A program made the translations under genes and the position numbers. 64,000 nt of DNA, taken from contig NZ_JARFYN010000021.1 in the NCBI RefSeq assembly GCF_030272695.1, positions 1 to 64,000 of the forward strand, in the 5' to 3' direction. Positions 1 to 8,973 of this stretch are shown one piece after another (positions within the stretch are counted from its first letter, which is position 1; each line of letters begins with the position of its first letter). The notes beneath the pieces are model-generated. The model worked only from the letters and a program-made list of their open reading frames with translations, ran no database searches and was not told where the DNA came from. The DNA is from Martinezella calliandrae. GTDB taxonomy: Bacteria > Pseudomonadota > Alphaproteobacteria > Rhizobiales > Rhizobiaceae.

Positions 1-163
1 AACGGGCTCAGACCATGGATGCCGCAATGAATAACGGAGTGCCAAATGTCACCCTGACGAAAGTTCCGTGTTGACCCTCCTCATATAAGCAAATGCCACC
101 AACCCACAAGCGCCGCTTGGCGCCACTAGCGGCTTTGCCCCGATTTAATACGTGTCGTCGCCC

Positions 164-889
164 TCATTCGACATCGTCCAGCAATGCTGGCGGACGGTTT
201 GCTGCAGGTCGGCGTCCAAGGCTGCCAGCGGCGGCGATGATCTCCGCCGCGGTCGGGAAGATGGAGAGGCTGTTCGGTCCGTCGAGCGCTTCGATTTGTG
301 TCCAGCCGATGGTGCCGTTCGCATCGACCAGGAAGTGCCCGACGAGCTGGGTGGCGTGGTTCTCGAATATTGCGTTATCGGCTTCATCAAGCTCGAAGCG
401 ATCCTTGGCGTTGAGTATCGTATTGGCTTCCATTGGGTGTAGCGGCTCCGGCAGCTCACCTGTAGGGTTGATGCGTGCCGCCTTGAACTGCGCCATCGTT
501 GCGCCATATGGCCACTCCGGCTGCTCGCTGCTCTCATCGGGCAGGAACTCGGCATGCGGCACGCCGTAGGCCCGATGCGTATGGCAGTCCGGGTCGCATA
601 GAAGCGTTACTGGCGTCGGCCGGTGGCGGAAATACAGGCGGGCGCGTTCCACCGGCGTGTTGATAACGGCCACGGTCTCTACCCCGCCCGCGCGCAGGGC
701 GGGCTGTATGCCGGCAAGCTGTTCTATCTGACGTCGGCAGAACGGGCAGTGCAGCCCGCGAAAAAAGCCGATCAAGAACGGGCGACCGCTCAAATCGGCG
801 AAAGAGACCGTGCCGTCGGAGTTGGCCGTGGGTAGCGCGAACGCTGGCGCGGTATCGCCAGGTTGCAGCGGGCGCTTCTGGTCTCCCAT
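164..889 (-). CDS. Thioredoxin-fold peroxiredoxin-like protein (AhpC/TSA/redoxin)
   Basis: 241 residues. The opening matches the redoxin/AhpC-TSA fold: a GDTAPAF-type N-terminus, then a Cys-Pro-Phe-Cys active site at residues 48-51 after the FFRGLH strand. Such proteins reduce peroxides or act as thiol-disulfide oxidoreductases in the cytoplasm; no signal peptide is visible. The C-terminal 100 residues extend past a minimal redoxin domain and I cannot assign them. An AAGGA ribosome site lies 7 bases before the ATG. It is monocistronic here. The fold is fairly sure; substrate and reductant are unknown. Confidence 0.8.
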   Translation of the reverse strand: MGDQKRPLQPGDTAPAFALPTANSDGTVSFADLSGRPFLIGFFRGLHCPFCRRQIEQLAGIQPALRAGGVETVAVINTPVERARLYFRHRPTPVTLLCDPDCHTHRAYGVPHAEFLPDESSEQPEWPYGATMAQFKAARINPTGELPEPLHPMEANTILNAKDRFELDEADNAIFENHATQLVGHFLVDANGTIGWTQIEALDGPNSLSIFPTAAEIIAAAGSLGRRPAANRPPALLDDVE

Positions 890-1342
890 GGAATAATCCT
901 TTTTTGTATCGCCTAGGTGAAAGACCGAAATCTAATTATATCACTTGTCGCAAGAAGGCCCAGCACTCCATGTTTAAGATCATTGAGTGCGGTTCGGCAT
1001 ACCATTCGCTGCGCCGACCAGTGTCAAAGCCGACCTCCGTTTTTTTGCCTCCCCGGCCGGTAGAAATCCCAACACACCGCAAGAGGCCAAAATCGGCCCA
1101 TCGCCCGTCTCGAATGCGCCACAAGCCGTCGTTAGCTCCCCTCGAATGGGCGACCGATTTGGGCCGTTAGCCGGCGGACTGCTTTCGGAGAGCAGGCGTT
1201 GAAAGCTGACAATCGTTCATCAGCGGCAGCAGACTTTTTTTGCTGCCGCCGCCGCGGTGCATGACCTCGGATGACCGGTCTACGGCATGGAAAGTTCGGG
1301 ACGCTTGCGCTTTCTGCGAGAGCAGGTTATACACTGAACTAA
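890..1342. other. Gene-free stretch between redoxin gene and ArsR gene
   Basis: This divergent intergenic stretch of about 450 bases has only short open frames with no recognisable protein and no ribosome sites. Its right end holds the promoter and operator of the ArsR gene, listed separately. Nothing else was recognised. Confidence 0.5.
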
Positions 1343-1352
1343 ATGGTTCAGT
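1305..1352 (+). promoter_or_regulatory. ArsR promoter with palindromic operator over the start codon
   Basis: A -35-like TTGCGC (1305-1310) and a -10-like TTATAC (1327-1332) are 16 bases apart. Immediately after, a perfect inverted repeat ACTGAAC (1333-1339) / GTTCAGT (1346-1352) flanks a 6-base centre. The ATG of the ArsR gene starts at 1343, inside this palindrome. The expected transcription start is therefore at or a few bases before the ATG, giving a leaderless or nearly leaderless mRNA; no Shine-Dalgarno is seen. Autorepression by the encoded ArsR protein is inferred from position and symmetry. Confidence 0.6.
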
Positions 1353-1690
1353 ATTTAAGCCCTCCCATCGATCTCTCGTTTGCGGCGCTGTCCGATGCGA
1401 CTCGCCGAGGGATCATCGATGAGCTTGGGCGAGGGGACGCGTCGATCACCAGTCTTGCGGATAAGTTCCAGATGACGCTGACCGGCATGAAGAAGCACGT
1501 CCAGGTTCTCGAGCGGGCGGGGCTCGTCGTCACGCAGAAGGTCGGACGGGTAAGAACCTGCAAGCTTGGGAAACGCGGCCTCGGGGCGGAGGCCGAGTGG
1601 ATCGAGGCGCATCGCAAGCTCTTCGAGGCCCGCTTCGAAGCATTGGACGAAATCATTAGCGAAATGAAACAGGAGGGAAGCGATGACTGA
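1343..1690 (+). CDS. ArsR-family winged-helix regulator (SRPBCC-linked)
   Basis: 115 residues. The ArsR helix-turn-helix spans about residues 10-85 (SDATRRGIIDEL, then TLTGMKKHVQVLERAGLV as recognition region). The metal-binding Cys motif (ELCVC) is absent, so this is not a metal sensor by sequence. It overlaps the next gene by 8 bases (ATG at 1683, stop at 1688-1690), so the two are translationally coupled. ArsR-SRPBCC pairs of this kind are common in soil bacteria. The start codon lies within a palindrome that is the likely autoregulatory operator. Confidence 0.88.
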   Translation: MVQYLSPPIDLSFAALSDATRRGIIDELGRGDASITSLADKFQMTLTGMKKHVQVLERAGLVVTQKVGRVRTCKLGKRGLGAEAEWIEAHRKLFEARFEALDEIISEMKQEGSDD

Positions 1691-2186
1691 GCAAGTTAGC
1701 AGTGCAGGTGGTGCGCAGAACCGCACGTCAGTCGAGCGCAGAGGGGATCGCGAACTCGTCGTAACGCGGACATTCAATGCGCCGCCGAGCATGGTTTACA
1801 GGGCGTGGAGCCAGCCCGAGCTGTTCCAGCGCTGGTGGGTGCCAAAATCGGTATCCGGCGTTTCGCTCGTATCGTGCGATATGGACGTCCGTACCGGCGG
1901 CAAATATCGGCTGGAATTCGGCGCCGGCGGTTCGGACACCATGGCCTTCTATGGCAAGTATCTCGAGGTAGTGCCGAACGAGCGCATCGTCTGGACCAAC
2001 GACGAGGGCGAAGAGGGCGCGATCACGACCGTGACCTTCGAGGACCAAGGCGGGAGGACACTACTGAATTTCCACGAAGTCTATCCGTCCAAGGAGGCGC
2101 TTGAGGAAGCACTACAGGGCTCGGCGGCCGCATTGCCCGAGCAGTTGGAGCAGCTCGACGAATTGCTTTCCAGCATAGGCGAGTAG
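1683..2186 (+). CDS. SRPBCC (AHSA1-like) domain protein
   Basis: 167 residues with the START/Bet v1-like fold of the AHSA1 (activator of Hsp90 ATPase homologue) group: TRTFNAPPSMVYRAWSQPE near residue 30, RWWVPK near 50, then the strand GGKYRLEFG and the terminal helix LEQLDELLSS. Bacterial members bind hydrophobic ligands or act as stress-related accessory proteins; no catalytic role can be assigned. It is the second gene of an operon with the ArsR regulator. Start and stop are well supported by the 8-base overlap. Confidence 0.85.
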   Translation: MTEQVSSAGGAQNRTSVERRGDRELVVTRTFNAPPSMVYRAWSQPELFQRWWVPKSVSGVSLVSCDMDVRTGGKYRLEFGAGGSDTMAFYGKYLEVVPNERIVWTNDEGEEGAITTVTFEDQGGRTLLNFHEVYPSKEALEEALQGSAAALPEQLEQLDELLSSIGE

Positions 2187-2409
2187 CGCGGTTCGGGAAA
2201 CTCGCCTCGAGGAACGTCTGCTCTTGGGAAGTGGCTCCGCCGGCCTTTCTGGCCGGAGCGGGGGCGCAAAACAGCCGCATCCTGCAACAAGGATCAAATG
2301 TCCGCCTTGGGCCGAAAGCGGTCATTGGTGGCACCTGCTACATAATCCCGTTCAAAAGCAAGCCAAACGACCCGCCATCGACCACAACCTAAAAACCTCG
2401 AACAGGTGA

Positions 2410-3735
2410 TTAAGCCTCCGCATCCCGCCGGGCCAGAATCTTGTCGATCCGCATACCGTCCAAGTCGACGATTTCGAAGTGCCAGCCATCGAATGTAAAG
2501 CTCTCGCCGACCTCCGGAATGTGACCGAGTTGGTAAAGCGCAAAGCCGGCCAAGGTGTGAAAATTACCGTTTTCCTCGCCCTCACGCAGGCCGAGCCTTG
2601 CGAAGGCGTCATAGACCGGCATCATGCCTTCCATGAGCAGTGAGCCGTCGGCGCGCTCAACGATATCCGGTCCTTCGTTCTCCAAATCCGGCAGATCACC
2701 GGCGATGGCCTCCAGCAGGTCCGTCTGGGTGACGATGCCCTCCAGGCTGCCATATTCATCGATGACCATGGCGAGACGAACGGGCGCGCGCTTGAAACTC
2801 TCAAGCACTTTGAACACGGCCGTCGCTTCATGAACGATAAGAGGCTGACGCATGATTGCTATCGGATCGAGGGGCTGGCCGTTCAGGAGCTGATCGAGAA
2901 GATCCCTCTTCAGGATCATGCCGATCGGTTCGTCTATGGTCCCGCGACCGACCAGGAGCTGCTCAAAGCGGCTTTCGCGAATGGCCTTCAACATCTCCTC
3001 AGATGTGTCCTCGGCATCGATCCAATCGATCTCCAGCCTCGGCGTCATTATATCGGAGACATCGCGATCGCCGATATTGAAGACACGTTCGACAAGCTCC
3101 TGCTGCGCCTGTTCCAGCAAACCGGCCTCCTGGCTTTCGGCGACCAGCAGCTTGATTTCCGCGGGGGAATGCAGCGAGCCTTCGCCGGTGCCTGGCCGCA
3201 GACCGAAGAGGCGCACGACCATATTGCCGAGGCCGTTCAACACAAAAATCGCCGGGCGAAGCAGAAACAGGAACAAGCCCAGCGGTCGCACGACACCGAG
3301 GGCGGTGCCTTCGCTGCGCTGCAATGCCAGGCTCTTCGGCGCAAGTTCACCGAGAACGATATGCAGGGCCGTGATGATGATGAAGGAAATCGCGACGGCC
3401 ACGGCATGCGATCCAGCGGCAGCCAAGGAGCCGGGCAGAAAATCGAGAAGCGGTTCAACCAGATGGGCGAGCGCCGGTTCGCCGACCCAACCGAGCGCGA
3501 GCGAGGATATGGTGATACCGAGCTGGGTGGCCGCGAGATTGGCATCGAGATTGTCGACTGCCCGTTGCAAGGCTGCGGCGTTCATCCGCCGTTCGACCAC
3601 GAGCTCAGCCACACGGCTGCGCCGGACGGAGACGAGCGAAAACTCAGCGGCAACGAAGAAACCATTGGCGGCGACAAGAAAAAACACGGCGAATATTCCG
3701 AGGACATCGAAAATACCGCCATCATATCCAGACAT
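2410..3735 (-). CDS. CNNM/CorC-type membrane protein with CBS pair (hemolysin family)
   Basis: 441 residues. An N-terminal DUF21/CNNM membrane domain (hydrophobic segments at about 10-30, 95-120 and 130-160) is followed by two CBS domains (about 215-330) and a C-terminal CorC_HlyC domain (about 345-430). Proteins of this type are divalent-cation (Mg/Co) transport or efflux modulators in the inner membrane; the label hemolysin is historical. A GGAAGGGAAG ribosome site precedes the ATG. It lies downstream of smc on the same strand with a 142-base gap and is probably transcribed separately. Confidence 0.88.
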   Translation of the reverse strand: MSGYDGGIFDVLGIFAVFFLVAANGFFVAAEFSLVSVRRSRVAELVVERRMNAAALQRAVDNLDANLAATQLGITISSLALGWVGEPALAHLVEPLLDFLPGSLAAAGSHAVAVAISFIIITALHIVLGELAPKSLALQRSEGTALGVVRPLGLFLFLLRPAIFVLNGLGNMVVRLFGLRPGTGEGSLHSPAEIKLLVAESQEAGLLEQAQQELVERVFNIGDRDVSDIMTPRLEIDWIDAEDTSEEMLKAIRESRFEQLLVGRGTIDEPIGMILKRDLLDQLLNGQPLDPIAIMRQPLIVHEATAVFKVLESFKRAPVRLAMVIDEYGSLEGIVTQTDLLEAIAGDLPDLENEGPDIVERADGSLLMEGMMPVYDAFARLGLREGEENGNFHTLAGFALYQLGHIPEVGESFTFDGWHFEIVDLDGMRIDKILARRDAEA

Positions 3736-3877
3736 GCTTCCCTTCCGGGCGGATTAGCGCCACGTATTATTGATCGAAAACAAATCTAACACGCTTTCTG
3801 GCTGTGCGGCAGCCAAAGCAGCAATTTCTTGTCGATATGGGAATAGTTTATCTTTTTTCCAATCGAAAAGAGACGCC

Positions 3878-6800
3878 TCAAGCGATTTCCCGCAGTTGCT
3901 CCGCTGTCTGCAAATCCACGGAAACAAGCTGTGAAACGCCCTGTTCAGCCATGGTCACGCCGAAAAGGCGGTCCATGCGAGCCATGGTGATGGGATTGTG
4001 GGTAATGACCACGAACCGCGTCTCGGTGGAGGCGGCCATCTCGTCCATGAGATTGCAATAGCGCTCGACATTGTGGTCGTCGAGCGGCGCGTCCACCTCG
4101 TCCAGCACGCAGATCGGCGCCGGATTGGTAAGGAAGACGGCAAAAATAAGCGCCATCGCCGTCAGTGCCTGTTCGCCGCCGGAAAGCAGCGTCATGGTCT
4201 GCGGCTTCTTGCCCGGCGGGCGGGCGAGAATTTCGAGGCCAGCCTCCAGCGGATCGTCGGATTCGATCAGTTGCAGCTCAGCCGTGCCGCCGCCGAAAAG
4301 ATGGGTGAACAACCGCTGGAACTGGACGTTGACGACGTCGAAAGCTGCAATCAGGCGCTCGCGGCCCTCCCGGTTGAGGCTTTGAATCGCGCCGCGCAGC
4401 TTGCGGATGGCGTCGATGACATCGTCGCGCTCCTTAATCAAAGCGCGCAACCTCTCGGTCAGTTCCCTGCTTTCCTCCTCGGCACGCAGATTGACGGCAC
4501 CGAGGCGCTCTCGCTCGATCTTCAGCCGCTCGAGCTCGCGTTCCACCTCACGCAAATCAGGAACATCCTGCCCCACCGACAGGCCGGCAAGCCGCAACAC
4601 CTCGTGCGGCTCGACATTCAGTGCCTGACGGATGCGAAGCTCGTTTTCCTGGCGACGCTCGCGCGCGGAAACCAGCCGCTCCTCGATACGGCCACGCTTT
4701 TCGCGGCTTTCGGCCAGTTCAGACAGTGCCGTGGCAGCTTGCCGATCGGCCTCGCGCTGAACGATCTCAGCCTCAACCAAGCGGTTGGCCGCAGCGCGGC
4801 GTGCCTCCTCCGATTTCTGCAGCTCGTTCATCAACGCGCGGCGCTTGTCCTCGAACTCATCCGGGGCAAGGTCAAGCTCAGCGGCTTCATCGCGCGCCTC
4901 TTCCTCACGATCGCGTAGGATTTGGATATGCTCTTCGGCGCTGGCGGCGCGCTGCCGCCAACCGTCGCGCTCCTGCCGGATCGCCAGGATACGGCGCTGC
5001 CGCGCTTCGTTTTCCCGGTTCAGGCCTTCATAACGGGCACGTGCCTCGGCGAGCGCGCCGCGATCCGTCGCGACTTCCGCCTGCTGATCGCGCAGCTTGA
5101 GATCGATAGCCGTCAGGTCAGGCGCACCCTCCAGTTCGATGCGGGCTTTTTCGTCCTGCCCCGTCACCTCTTCCATCTGCGCCTGTAGCTGGCTGACGGC
5201 CTCGGTGACGATATCACGACGGCGGAGCAGATCACCGGAGGCGCGCTCGGCCACCGCCAGCGCTTCGCGGGCCTCCGCGAGATGGCGAGCGGCAAGCCGG
5301 CTGGCATCGCGCGCAACCACCAGACGGCCTTCCTCACTCCGGATCGCGTCGCCGGCAGTCGCCAAACGTTCCTTGGACTCGGCCAGGACATCGTGCGCCA
5401 CCCCGGTTTCGGCCTCAAGCTCCACGAGACGATTCTTCTGTGCCAGGCGCAGAGCCGCTGCGCTGGGGGCATCGGCTCCAGTCACATGCCCATCCCAGCG
5501 AAATACGGCGCCGTCCTTCGTCACCAGCCGCTGTCCCGGCTTCAAACCCGCCATCAGGCGCATGGCGTCTGCCGCAGCGACGAGACCGATCTGGCGCAGA
5601 CGCCGAGTCAAGGCGGCCGGTGCGCCGACATGGGTAATCAGCGGCACGATGCCTTCCGGCAAGGCGGGATCGGTCGCGCCGCTGCCATTGTCGGACCAGT
5701 GGGCCGGCGCGTTCGGATCCAGCGGCGACTCCAGATCGTCGCCAAGGGCTGCGCCTAACGCGGTCTCAAAGCCACGATCGACACGCACCTCTTCTGCAAC
5801 GGGTGCTGATGTACCCGAGGCGGCTCCGGCCGCCAGCATCTTCGAGATCGTGCGCGCTTCCGTTTCCAATTCGTTTAACCGCGAGCGGGCTTGATCGACT
5901 GGCGCGCGCGATAAAACTTCGATCTCGCGCGCCTTGGCGAGAGCCGCCTCGACGAGTTGGATCGCGCCCTCGGCATCGGCGACGACACTTTCGGCTGCTT
6001 CAACCATATCGCGTTTTTCGCCGGGATCAGGCAATGTGGCTATCTTTTCATCGATCGCGGCGAGCTCGCCGTTGGCCTCGTCCATCTGCCGTTCCAGCCG
6101 CATCTTGCGGTCGGCAAGATCGCGAATGGCGCGCTCAAGCTGATTACGGGCGGCGGCGGTTTCCGCACGCTCGGCAGTTAGTGCGGCAAAGATGCCCTCG
6201 CTATCCGCCAGGTTCGTGGCGGCCTCGTCGAAAGCCTCGCGCGTTTCCTCGGCGAGCCGGCCGGAATCGGCGAGGATGTCGGCGATGTCGGCCTCCTCCG
6301 CATCGAGCTTGGCCAGGATTTGGGTATTGTCGGAAACCAGGCGTTCTTCACGACGAATGTCTTCGGCCAGTTGCGCCAAGCGCCGGGTCAACTCGTCGCG
6401 ACGGCGCAGAATGCGGTTGGCATCTTCTTCCAACTGCGTGCGGGCGATCTGCAGACGCTGCAAGGCGGCTGCGGCTTTCGCCTCCCCTTCACGCAGTTCC
6501 GGCAGCTTCAGGCTGGCAATGCCCTGTATTTTCGCCGCCTCTATCTGTATCTGCGCCTTTTCGGCGACCAGGAGCGTCGCCTGCTTAAGGGCGTTATCGG
6601 CCTCCGCTTCCGCCTCCTTCGCTTGCACCCAGTGGATATGCAGAAGCATGGCCTCGCGGGCACGGATATCGGCAGACAGCATCTTGAAGCGGTTGGCCTG
6701 ACGTGCTTGGCGCTTCAGGCTATCGATCTGGCTTTCGAGCTGGGAGGTCACGTCATCGAGACGTTCGAGATTGCTTTCGGCCGCACGCAGTCGGAGTTCC

Positions 6801-7339
6801 GCCTCATGCCGGCGCGAATGCAGGCCGGAAATGCCGGCCGCCTCTTCGAGAAGCTGCCGGCGAGCCTGGGGCTTGGCCTGGATCAGCTCGCCGATACGCC
6901 CCTGCCCGACCATCGACGGCGAACGCGCGCCCGTCGAGGCGTCGGCGAACAGCAGCTGCACATCCTTGGCCCGGGCCTCCTTGCCGTTGATGCGATAGAG
7001 CGACCCCTGCTCGCGCTCGATGCGGCGGGTGACCTGGATTTCGTCGCTGTCATTAAAGGCGGCGGGCGCCGTGCGGTCGCTGTTGTCGAGATAGAGGCCC
7101 ACTTCCGCGGTGTTGCGCGCCGGGCGATTACCCGAACCGGAGAAGATGACATCGTCCATGCCGGAGGCGCGCATGTTCTTGTAGGAATTCTCGCCCATCA
7201 CCCAGCGGAGCGCTTCGACTAGATTGGACTTGCCGCAGCCGTTAGGGCCGACGACGCCCGTCAATCCGCGCTCAATGACGAATTCCGCCGGCTCCACAAA
7301 GGATTTGAAGCCGACGAGACGAAGCCTGTTGAACTTCAT
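3878..7339 (-). CDS. smc: Chromosome segregation ATPase SMC
   Basis: 1153 residues from the chosen ATG, the usual alphaproteobacterial length. The N-terminal ABC head has Walker A GPNGCGKSN at 31-39. Two long coiled-coil arms flank a hinge at about 500-650. The C-terminal head has signature LSGGEQALTA and Walker B ending in DEVDAPLD. SMC forms a ring with ScpA/ScpB that extrudes DNA loops and separates chromosome origins. A GTG three codons upstream (7348) is possible, but the GGGGAG ribosome site is better spaced for the ATG at 7339. It follows dsbA on the same strand, as in other rhizobia. Confidence 0.97.
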   Translation of the reverse strand: MKFNRLRLVGFKSFVEPAEFVIERGLTGVVGPNGCGKSNLVEALRWVMGENSYKNMRASGMDDVIFSGSGNRPARNTAEVGLYLDNSDRTAPAAFNDSDEIQVTRRIEREQGSLYRINGKEARAKDVQLLFADASTGARSPSMVGQGRIGELIQAKPQARRQLLEEAAGISGLHSRRHEAELRLRAAESNLERLDDVTSQLESQIDSLKRQARQANRFKMLSADIRAREAMLLHIHWVQAKEAEAEADNALKQATLLVAEKAQIQIEAAKIQGIASLKLPELREGEAKAAAALQRLQIARTQLEEDANRILRRRDELTRRLAQLAEDIRREERLVSDNTQILAKLDAEEADIADILADSGRLAEETREAFDEAATNLADSEGIFAALTAERAETAAARNQLERAIRDLADRKMRLERQMDEANGELAAIDEKIATLPDPGEKRDMVEAAESVVADAEGAIQLVEAALAKAREIEVLSRAPVDQARSRLNELETEARTISKMLAAGAASGTSAPVAEEVRVDRGFETALGAALGDDLESPLDPNAPAHWSDNGSGATDPALPEGIVPLITHVGAPAALTRRLRQIGLVAAADAMRLMAGLKPGQRLVTKDGAVFRWDGHVTGADAPSAAALRLAQKNRLVELEAETGVAHDVLAESKERLATAGDAIRSEEGRLVVARDASRLAARHLAEAREALAVAERASGDLLRRRDIVTEAVSQLQAQMEEVTGQDEKARIELEGAPDLTAIDLKLRDQQAEVATDRGALAEARARYEGLNRENEARQRRILAIRQERDGWRQRAASAEEHIQILRDREEEARDEAAELDLAPDEFEDKRRALMNELQKSEEARRAAANRLVEAEIVQREADRQAATALSELAESREKRGRIEERLVSARERRQENELRIRQALNVEPHEVLRLAGLSVGQDVPDLREVERELERLKIERERLGAVNLRAEEESRELTERLRALIKERDDVIDAIRKLRGAIQSLNREGRERLIAAFDVVNVQFQRLFTHLFGGGTAELQLIESDDPLEAGLEILARPPGKKPQTMTLLSGGEQALTAMALIFAVFLTNPAPICVLDEVDAPLDDHNVERYCNLMDEMAASTETRFVVITHNPITMARMDRLFGVTMAEQGVSQLVSVDLQTAEQLREIA

Positions 7340-7462
7340 AAGCGCCACTCCCCCTCTCCCCGCCAGCGGGGGAAGGAAGGAAACCCTATCTTTTTAGGGG
7401 CGAGTGACAAAAAGACGGGCGCACGGGTTTCCCTGCCGCCCGCCGTTTCGAAAAGGCACGGA

Positions 7463-8197
7463 TCAGAGAAGGCTATCGATGAGCTTCGACATGGCACCAA
7501 CCGACATGTCCCCTGCATAACGCTTGCCGTTGATCAAGAAGGTCGGCGTAGCATTGACACCAAAGTCTTTGGCTGCACGTTCCCTAACTGAGTTGACATC
7601 ATCCAGAAGCTTCTGGTTCGTCAAGCATTTCGTAAAGCTATCCTCAGTAAAACCGGCAAGTTTCGACATTTGAAGCAGCGCGGCACGGCCATCGACATCC
7701 GGCGAGGCCCAGGCGATCTGCTGTTTGAACAGCATATCGACCATCGGAAGATACTGTTCCTGCGGCGCGCAACGGGCCAACATAAAGGCAGCGGCGGCGC
7801 GCGGGTCGAAGGGAAATTCGCGGATGATGAAGCGGACTTTGCCTGTGTCGATGTATTTCTGCTTGATTGCGTCGAAGGTGGTAGTGGCGAAGTGCGCGCA
7901 ATGCGGGCAGGTCAGCGACATGTATTCGACGATCTTGACCGGAGCATCTTCCTTGCCTAGCGCGATTTCCGGCAGGGCGCCGGGCTTCAGCACTTCGTTC
8001 ATGTCGACGTTGCCATCTGGAGACGGAACTTGGTCCTCCGGCGAGCCGGCGTTGGTGGTCTCCTGGGCGCCGCCTGCGGTGGTGGCATTGGCGGCTAATG
8101 CGGTGTCGGCAAAGGCGGCGAACGCCAAGGAAAGGGCCGCGACGGCAGTGCCGCCCAGCAGGTGGCGTTTGGTCAAGAGCATGTCGGACATCGGCAT
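7463..8197 (-). CDS. DsbA-family periplasmic thiol:disulfide protein
   Basis: 244 residues. A signal segment (about 12-35) ends in DTALA-A. A low-complexity linker leads to a thioredoxin-fold domain with active site CPHC at 97-100 and the cis-Pro loop TPTF near residue 215. The all-helical insertion with the FPFD segment is typical of the DsbA/DSBA-like thioredoxin_4 group of alphaproteobacteria. It oxidises or isomerises disulfides in secreted proteins. It lies 123 bases upstream of smc. Which Dsb partner reoxidises it cannot be seen here. Confidence 0.9.
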   Translation of the reverse strand: MPMSDMLLTKRHLLGGTAVAALSLAFAAFADTALAANATTAGGAQETTNAGSPEDQVPSPDGNVDMNEVLKPGALPEIALGKEDAPVKIVEYMSLTCPHCAHFATTTFDAIKQKYIDTGKVRFIIREFPFDPRAAAAFMLARCAPQEQYLPMVDMLFKQQIAWASPDVDGRAALLQMSKLAGFTEDSFTKCLTNQKLLDDVNSVRERAAKDFGVNATPTFLINGKRYAGDMSVGAMSKLIDSLL

Positions 8198-8385
8198 AGA
8201 GTCACCCGTCGTAAGAGGTCTTTGAATGGTTCATTGCGATATAACGGCTCGTTACTACTAACAAGGCACGGTTGACCAACTTTCTTCAAAGAATTGTGAC
8301 TTACAGAAGACAAAAAGGTTAAATTATCGTCAGAATTGGCGGGGATTGGCAATATGAGCGAGTTCAGTGGTAAGGCAAACCCGGA

Positions 8386-8886
8386 CTATTTCCTACCCCG
8401 CTTCCAAGCCATCGCCGTGCCCAATCTCTGAACCGCAGCACGCAACTTGTCGTCCTCGATGCCGTCCATCATGTCCTCCAGCTTTCGCGCCGCCTCGCCC
8501 TTCAGCGGCGGCGGTGTGCGGGGGCGTTTTGAAGCAGTCGAAACTGGCTTCTGGACGATGCGGATCTGGTTGACGGCGTGGAAGCCGAAGAAGCCGTTGA
8601 TGCGTTGGATAAGTTCGCCCTGCGCGTGGGTCAGAAACAGGGCGCGTGCACCTTCGCAGGCGATGGTCAACACGCCAGGCTGGTAACCGCCATCCTCGCC
8701 CGAACCGCCTCGTTTCGCCCAGGCGATCTTTTCCGGTCGCGTGCATTCGGCGAAATCCTCGCCGGCGATCTCGTCCCAGGAGCCAAGCAGCGCGGTATTG
8801 ATACCCGCACGCTTCGCCAGAACGGGATCAATGATGCCGTTGGTCAGCTCGGAAATCTGTTTCTCGCCTTTTCGGGGATAACTCAT
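8386..8886 (-). CDS. DciA-like DUF721 protein
   Basis: 166 residues starting at the ATG of MSYPRKGEK. A longer in-frame opening to 9114 runs into mutY on the other strand and is rejected. It belongs to DUF721 (DciA-like): core GSWDEIAGEDFAECTRPEKIAW, then the LTIACEGARALFLTHAQGELIQRIN segment. DciA proteins help load the replicative helicase DnaB where DnaC/DnaI is absent; that this protein does so is inference from the family. It is divergent from mutY with 87 bases between starts, a conserved rhizobial arrangement. Confidence 0.85.
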   Translation of the reverse strand: MSYPRKGEKQISELTNGIIDPVLAKRAGINTALLGSWDEIAGEDFAECTRPEKIAWAKRGGSGEDGGYQPGVLTIACEGARALFLTHAQGELIQRINGFFGFHAVNQIRIVQKPVSTASKRPRTPPPLKGEAARKLEDMMDGIEDDKLRAAVQRLGTAMAWKRGRK

Positions 8887-8973
8887 TGGATAACAGAACC
8901 TGGAACCTTGTTTGTGCCTCCAAGACCTTGATCGTTCGGCGCAGCTTGGCCAAGTATAGAGCACTTCCCCTCG

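Noticed and set aside
1..163. Possible gene fragment at the left edge
   Set aside because: No frame with a recognisable product or ribosome site across the edge.
2235..2265. CCGGCC/GGCCGG hairpin after the SRPBCC gene
   Set aside because: Six-base stem with no T tract and imperfect flanks; common by chance in GC-rich DNA.
2830..3789. 319-codon plus-strand open frame opposite the CNNM/CBS gene
   Set aside because: It lies wholly antisense to a gene with clear domains, and its translation has no family pattern. High-GC DNA opens such frames.
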